DNA of 64,000 bases from Lysobacteraceae bacterium (GTDB taxonomy: Bacteria; Pseudomonadota; Gammaproteobacteria; Xanthomonadales; Rhodanobacteraceae), in contig SEHB01000003.1 in assembly GCA_004143945.1 (NCBI GenBank), positions 124,001 through 188,000 of the forward strand. The letters are read 5' to 3'. Positions 59,928 to 64,000 of the stretch are shown here, in pieces. The stretch's first letter is position 1, and each line of letters starts with the position of its first letter. The translations under genes and the position numbers were made by a program. The notes below the pieces were generated by a model. It was given only the letters and a program-made list of their open reading frames with translations, was not told where the DNA came from and did no database searches.

Positions 59928-62383
59928 GCGCGGGCGCGTCCGACCGCTTCGCGCGCATCGAATCCTTGCTCGACGCAGCGCTCGACCGGCCGCTCGATGG
60001 CCGTGCCGCGTTCCTCGAGACGGCGTGCGACGACACCGGACTGCGCGAGGAAGTCCACGCCTTGCTGCAAGCGATCGAGGCATCGACGGGTTTCCTCGAC
60101 GCACCGGACGTCCCGCCCGTCGGCCACGCCGGTGACGAGATCGGCGCCTGGAAGCTGGTGCGCCCGCTCGGGCGTGGCGGCACCGGCGAGGTATGGCTTG
60201 CGCGTCGGGACGATGGCCGTTTCGAGCAGCAGGTGGCGGTCAAGCTGCTGCACCACGACGGCGGCGATCACGCGCGCCTGCTCGACGAGCAGCGCCTGCT
60301 CGCGCGTCTTCAGCACCCGGGCATCGCGCGCCTGCTGGACGCAGGCAACCTCGCCGACGGCCGACCGTACATGGTGATGGAATACGTCGATGGCGTACCC
60401 CTGCTGCGCCACAGCCTCGCGCATTCGCTCGCGGTCGATGCAAGGCTCGCGCTGTTCCTGCGTGCCTGCGATGCGGTCGCGTTCGCACATCGCCATCTGG
60501 TCGTGCATGGCGACTTGAAGCACGAGAACATCCTGGTGCGCGCAGATGGCGGCGTGGCCCTGCTCGATTTCGGCGTCGCGCGCCTGCTCGACCAGCCGCC
60601 GCGCGGGCGGGAACCGGAGATGGTTCACCTGACGCCGGCGTACGCGGCGCCGGAACAACTGCGTGGTGCGCCGCCGAGCACGCAGGCCGACGTGCACGCA
60701 CTCGGCGTGCTGCTGCACGAGTTGCTCGCGGGCCAGTCGCCGTGGGGCCCTCTCGCTCCGTCGGCGCCACTCGCGCTGCTGCAGCGCGCGCAGGCTGGTG
60801 CGGCACGGGCACCCAGCACCCAAGCGGGATCGGCAACACTCTCGCGCCGGCTGCGCGGCGACCTCGACGCGATCGTCGAGAAGGCGACGCAAGAAGAGCC
60901 GGCGCTGCGCTATGCCTCGGTTGAAGCACTCGCGGACGACGTGCGACGCCACCTCGCGCACGAACCGGTACGCGCCCGCCGCGGCGGTGGCGGCTATCGC
61001 CTGCAGCGACTGCTGCGCCGCCACTGGTTCGCGGCCGGCTCCGCGCTGCTGTTGTTCGCCTGCATGACCGCCGCACTGGCGGCGATCTCGCTCGCGCGCC
61101 GCGATGCGCTGCGCGAGCGCGATGCCGCGCAGGTCGAGGCCAGGCGCAGCAAGGCGGTGCGCGACTATCTCGCGCACATGTTCCGCGATGCGGGACAGCA
61201 CGCGCAAGGCGGCGCCGCGTTGAGTGCACAGCAGGTGCTCGCGCGCGCGGCTGCGCGCGTCGACGCGGGATTCGCGGATGCGCCCGCAACCAATGCCGAA
61301 GTGCTGAAGGCGCTCGGGGAACTCCATTTCTACATCGACGACTACGCCGGAGCCGAGCCCCTGCTGCGTCGCTGGCTCGCGCGCGAATCCGCGATCGCGG
61401 ACGACGTCGCGGCAGCCGACGTCCGCTTCACGCTGGCCGAGACGGTCCACCGCATGGGCAGGCCTGCGGAAGCGAAGGCGTTGCTCGCCGCAGCGCAGGC
61501 CTTCTGGCTAGGCGATCCACGGCGACATGCCGACGTACTGTTGACCAGCCGTGCGCTCGAGGCACGCCTGCTGCGCGAAGGCGGTGACCCGGATGCTGCG
61601 TTGGCGATGCTCGAACGCGCGCGCGACGAACGCCTGCACCATTCCGGGCGCGTGCATTTCGAAACCGCGGCGTTGTACACCAACCTCGGTGCGGCGTATG
61701 GCGCGTCGGGTCGCCTCGACGAGGGCATCGCGGCTTCGCGAGAGGCGATGGAGCTGTGGCACCGACTCGGCCTCGGTGACGGCAACGATGCGCTGAACAC
61801 GCTCAACAACCTCGCCGCGATGCAGTTCCGCAAGGGCGACCTCGTCGAGGCGGAAGCCGCGTTCTCGCAGGCGCTTGCGCTGCGTCGCACGCTGCTCGGA
61901 CCGTCCGCCGCGACTGCCGCCTTGATCGGAAATCTCGCGCGCGTGCTGCAACGCCAGCAGCGCCATGACGCGGCGCTCGTGTACGCCGACGAGGCCGAAG
62001 CCATGGCGTCGGCGCACGCGGGCGCATCCAGTCCGCTCGCCCAGGCTGCGCGGCTGACGCGAGCGGAACTGCTGCTCGCGCTCGACCGCACCGACGACGC
62101 CGCCTCGGCGCTCGATGCATTCTCGTCGCACGATCCTTCGCCGCTGCCATCGTCGCTGCGCCTGCGCGCGGCGCTCGCCGATGCGGATCGTCATCGACGC
62201 GTCGGCGACGATTCGCGCTGGCGCGCCCGGCTGGCCGACGCCGAGTCGCTGGTGGACGCGATGGGCGTGGAAGCCGAGCCGTTCCGCGCGCGCCTCGATG
62301 CGCTGCGCCACGACGCCGGTTCCGCCTCGCGGCAAGCACCGCACCTCGGGCACTCGGGCTCCCGCGCGAGTTCGACCCGGTAG
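59924..62383 (+). CDS. Membrane-anchored Ser/Thr protein kinase with periplasmic TPRs
   Basis: An 819-aa kinase starting GTG, overlapping the sigma factor stop. Domains: an N-terminal helical region, a Hanks-type kinase (about residues 75-345; loop GRGGTGEVWLAR, Lys107 in VAVKLL, catalytic D197 in VVHGDLKHENIL, D215FG in LLDFGVARL), a single transmembrane helix (about 366-388), and a TPR-like extracytoplasmic half. The catalytic loop is HGD rather than HRD, so it is a non-RD kinase. It probably phosphorylates the adjacent sigma factor. The last residues look unlike a conserved domain and overlap a convergent gene. Confidence 0.9.
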   Translation: MSAGASDRFARIESLLDAALDRPLDGRAAFLETACDDTGLREEVHALLQAIEASTGFLDAPDVPPVGHAGDEIGAWKLVRPLGRGGTGEVWLARRDDGRFEQQVAVKLLHHDGGDHARLLDEQRLLARLQHPGIARLLDAGNLADGRPYMVMEYVDGVPLLRHSLAHSLAVDARLALFLRACDAVAFAHRHLVVHGDLKHENILVRADGGVALLDFGVARLLDQPPRGREPEMVHLTPAYAAPEQLRGAPPSTQADVHALGVLLHELLAGQSPWGPLAPSAPLALLQRAQAGAARAPSTQAGSATLSRRLRGDLDAIVEKATQEEPALRYASVEALADDVRRHLAHEPVRARRGGGGYRLQRLLRRHWFAAGSALLLFACMTAALAAISLARRDALRERDAAQVEARRSKAVRDYLAHMFRDAGQHAQGGAALSAQQVLARAAARVDAGFADAPATNAEVLKALGELHFYIDDYAGAEPLLRRWLARESAIADDVAAADVRFTLAETVHRMGRPAEAKALLAAAQAFWLGDPRRHADVLLTSRALEARLLREGGDPDAALAMLERARDERLHHSGRVHFETAALYTNLGAAYGASGRLDEGIAASREAMELWHRLGLGDGNDALNTLNNLAAMQFRKGDLVEAEAAFSQALALRRTLLGPSAATAALIGNLARVLQRQQRHDAALVYADEAEAMASAHAGASSPLAQAARLTRAELLLALDRTDDAASALDAFSSHDPSPLPSSLRLRAALADADRHRRVGDDSRWRARLADAESLVDAMGVEAEPFRARLDALRHDAGSASRQAPHLGHSGSRASSTR

Positions 62384-62880
62384 CTGACGTCGTCATCGAA
62401 CAGCACCCCGGCAGCGCCCGATTCCGACCGGGGCAGATGCAGGACCAGCGGGTTCGATGCGTCCGCCGAAATCGCAAGCCGCAGGTACAGGCCATCCGGC
62501 GCGACCAGCGCCTGGCCGACCTGCCCGCGCGCGCCGACCCATTCGCAGGGTTCGGCCATCACGTCGGGACAGATCGCGCGTCCGGCGGTCCACGCGACGT
62601 GCGCACGTTCGCTGCCGCGATCGTGCGCGATCGACAGGCGCAACGCCTCGGCGCCCGCGCGCGTGCGGATGCGCGGATCGGCACGCAGCACCCGCCATTC
62701 GCCCTGCCAGTGCCCGGCCGGCAACTCGAGCGCGCGCTCCGCGGCGGATTGCATCGCATGCGCCGCTTCCTGCGCGGGGCTGGTCGATGCACACCACATC
62801 ACCGCGGCGAACAGTGGTGGCCCACACCGGAAGCTGCGATTGATGCAGTGTCGTGGATGAGGCGGCGCGGAAACGGTCAC
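62191..62880 (-). CDS. Hypothetical exported protein overlapping the kinase gene
   Basis: A 229-aa ORF starting GTG 62880 in a GTGA overlap with the lipoprotein gene before it. A hydrophobic segment CGPPLFAAVMWCASTSPAQEA suggests a signal peptide. The central part (GHWQGEWRVLRADPRIRTR, then ALRLSIAHDRGSERAHVAW and VGQALVAPDGLYLRLAISAD) looks like a real beta-rich domain. The last 40 residues are low-complexity Arg/Ser and lie opposite the kinase gene end, an overlap of 193 bp. Both ends in the overlap look weakly constrained, so a frameshift or a shorter C-terminus is possible. Function unknown. Confidence 0.6.
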   Translation of the reverse strand: MTVSAPPHPRHCINRSFRCGPPLFAAVMWCASTSPAQEAAHAMQSAAERALELPAGHWQGEWRVLRADPRIRTRAGAEALRLSIAHDRGSERAHVAWTAGRAICPDVMAEPCEWVGARGQVGQALVAPDGLYLRLAISADASNPLVLHLPRSESGAAGVLFDDDVSYRVELAREPECPRCGACREAEPASWRSASRRARNGSASTPIASTSDSASASRARQRESSPTRR

Positions 62881-63698
62881 GGCGCGCGCACGTGCAGCTC
62901 GGAGATGTCGAAGCGACCGCTCGCGCGGGGGAGCGTTTGACCGGCGAGTCCCTTCGCGAGCACACCCGGGCGCATGTCCTTCGCTTCGAATCGGCCAGCG
63001 ACCGACCAGGTGTCGGCACTGCTGCGTTCAAGGCGATCCAGTTCGAGCTGCAGGTCCCCGCCCTTGCGCGATTTTGCTTCGAAACGGTCCGCCACCCGCT
63101 TGCCCGCAGGTCGATATTCGAGTGTCGGGTCGATCACCTCGTCGCCGCCGATGGCCAGCGAGAATCCCAGCGTGACCTTGCTGCCGTCCGTCGCTTCGCC
63201 CTCGATCGACACCAGCTGGCGCCGGACGATGTCGACCGTGCGCATCTGCGCGGAATAGATCGTCTTGCCCGCAAACGCATCGGCGATGGCCTGCACATCG
63301 GAGGCACCGACCCTCGCCGCTCCTCCAACCCGCGCGTTCGCCTCCTCCAGCGCAGCCTTGCCATCGCTGCGTGCGAGACGCTCTGCGGCGCGCTGGCCGA
63401 GGTCGTCGGCGATCTTCGTCGCCAGCACGCGGTAGCTGCGCGGACCCTGGCCGAGATCCAGCGTGATCGTGCCCTGCAGGCGTTGCCCCGGCTGCAATGC
63501 GCCAGGCGTCGCTTCGCCGCGGGCTTCGCGCGTTGCAGTCTCCGCGCGGTCCAGCGCGGGCGTCGGGTCGGAGCCGGCCGTCGGCGCGGCGTCCGTGCAC
63601 CCCGCAAGCAGGGCGACGCAGAAGGATGCAGCCGGGAGCAATGCGGCGCCCCTGCAGTGGAGCCGATGCAGCGCGCCGAATCGGCGCGCGCGGCTCAC
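62877..63698 (-). CDS. Lipoprotein of unknown function
   Basis: A 273-aa lipoprotein. GTG at 63698 overlaps the upstream stop. The N-terminus has a hydrophobic stretch PAASFCVALLAGCTDA, lipobox LAGC with Cys34. The mature protein has a low-complexity Ala/Thr/Pro linker and then a globular beta-rich part (LQGTITLDLGQGPRSYRVLA, VDIVRRQLVSIEGEATDGSK, VTLGFSLAIGGDEVIDPTLE). I know no family for it. It sits in a leftward run of exported proteins beside the sigma/kinase pair and could belong to the same regulon; that is a guess. Confidence 0.72.
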   Translation of the reverse strand: MSRARRFGALHRLHCRGAALLPAASFCVALLAGCTDAAPTAGSDPTPALDRAETATREARGEATPGALQPGQRLQGTITLDLGQGPRSYRVLATKIADDLGQRAAERLARSDGKAALEEANARVGGAARVGASDVQAIADAFAGKTIYSAQMRTVDIVRRQLVSIEGEATDGSKVTLGFSLAIGGDEVIDPTLEYRPAGKRVADRFEAKSRKGGDLQLELDRLERSSADTWSVAGRFEAKDMRPGVLAKGLAGQTLPRASGRFDISELHVRAP

Positions 63699-64000
63699 GG
63701 CTGTACTCCGGGCAGCGCCTGGCAACCGACTTCGTAGGAACCGAAGGGGCGCTGGTAGTCGTCGGGCATGCGCGGGAACTGCGCGCCGTCCGGAACGCTG
63801 AAGTTGCCGCCGTCGTAGCCGGGCTCCGTGAACACGAGGATCCCGCACCCCTGCTCGCAGGCCAGCGACTTGATGCCGTTGCGCCAGCGTTCGGGCGTCT
63901 CGCGCACGCGCAGGCCGGATTCGCCACCCATCTGCATCGAGTTGCCGGTGTAGTTCTCCTGGTCGTATGCCGTGCAACCTTCATTGAAACGGAGACTCGC
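63695..64000 (-). CDS. Beta/gamma-crystallin-like or related secreted protein (5' part missing)
   Basis: The frame is open from the right edge to the stop at 63695, giving the last 101 residues. YDQENYTGNSMQMGGESG, then NGIKSLACEQGCGILVFTEP and GYDGGNFSVPDGAQFPRM, show two Greek-key-like repeats with Y/G/N-rich hairpins and four cysteines, as in small secreted crystallin-type or metalloprotease-inhibitor proteins. The start and any signal peptide lie outside the window, so the family call is tentative. Its stop overlaps the GTG of the lipoprotein gene, so they are cotranscribed. Confidence 0.6.
   Translation of the reverse strand, partial: ASLRFNEGCTAYDQENYTGNSMQMGGESGLRVRETPERWRNGIKSLACEQGCGILVFTEPGYDGGNFSVPDGAQFPRMPDDYQRPFGSYEVGCQALPGVQP

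Noticed and set aside
1-64000. tRNA, rRNA, CRISPR arrays, IS elements, prophage or integron
   Set aside because: No cloverleaf-like genes at gene borders, no regularly spaced repeats, no transposase, integrase or phage structural proteins seen on reading; short repeats present are intergenic elements only.

Overview
The window is a gene-dense, GC-rich piece of bacterial chromosome with no rRNA, tRNA, CRISPR array, insertion sequence or prophage that I can see. Gene content and order fit a Gammaproteobacterium of the Lysobacterales (Xanthomonadales), perhaps near Dokdonella or the Rhodanobacteraceae. The clues are lptF/lptG divergent from pepA-holC-valS, a holD-rimI pair, pilU, TonB receptors next to TPR-sulfotransferases, a tryptophan 2,3-dioxygenase whose ligand-binding residues number as in Xanthomonas, and GGGAATN heptamer repeats. 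The genus is an inference.

Left part (1-16.8 kb). lptG-lptF (LPS export permeases) read left; pepA, a small membrane protein, holC and valS read right. A nine-gene leftward run (7.2-14.3 kb), mostly with start/stop overlaps, encodes phosphatidylserine synthase, a GAF-SpoIIE phosphatase-HATPase protein, a STAS protein, an Mla-type phospholipid ABC transporter (MlaE, MlaF, MlaD, PqiC-like lipoprotein), DNA polymerase III psi and RimI. It couples a phospholipid synthesis gene, a partner-switching pair and lipid transport in one transcript, and is the most interesting system here. A DUF4124 protein and proS follow.

Middle part (16.8-41 kb). Acetoacetyl-CoA synthetase; a leftward operon of cystathionine beta-synthase, a DUF4214-type methyltransferase, cystathionine gamma-synthase/lyase and a large polytopic membrane protein; a YdcH-type protein beside a structured intergenic region; a DUF4398 lipoprotein with an OmpA-like coiled-coil protein; pilU; two convergent TPR-sulfotransferases, one lying just behind an intrinsic terminator of a TonB receptor gene; an outer-membrane protein; a large secreted subtilase; and mtgA.

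Right part (41-64 kb). A compact ars operon (arsR-arsI-arsC-acr3) with its own promoter/operator; a glycosyltransferase and a large BNR-repeat secreted protein; a CBS-domain protein; the tyrosine/homogentisate operon hppD-hmgA-fah-maiA read from a near-consensus promoter with a palindrome in its spacer, divergent from a marR gene; a peptide transporter; tryptophan 2,3-dioxygenase; a branched-chain 2-oxoacid dehydrogenase E1alpha-E1beta-E2 set; an ECF sigma factor overlapping a TPR Ser/Thr kinase gene; and a leftward run of secreted or lipid-anchored proteins ending in a truncated crystallin-like gene at the window edge.

Three GGGAATN-type inverted repeat elements (4.2, 52.9 and 57.8 kb) and one REP-like element (7.1 kb) fill intergenic gaps. 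Amino-acid catabolism (Tyr, Trp, branched-chain, acetoacetate, peptide uptake) is strongly represented, which suits a proteolytic, peptide-consuming lifestyle together with the secreted subtilase, PepA and the POT transporter.
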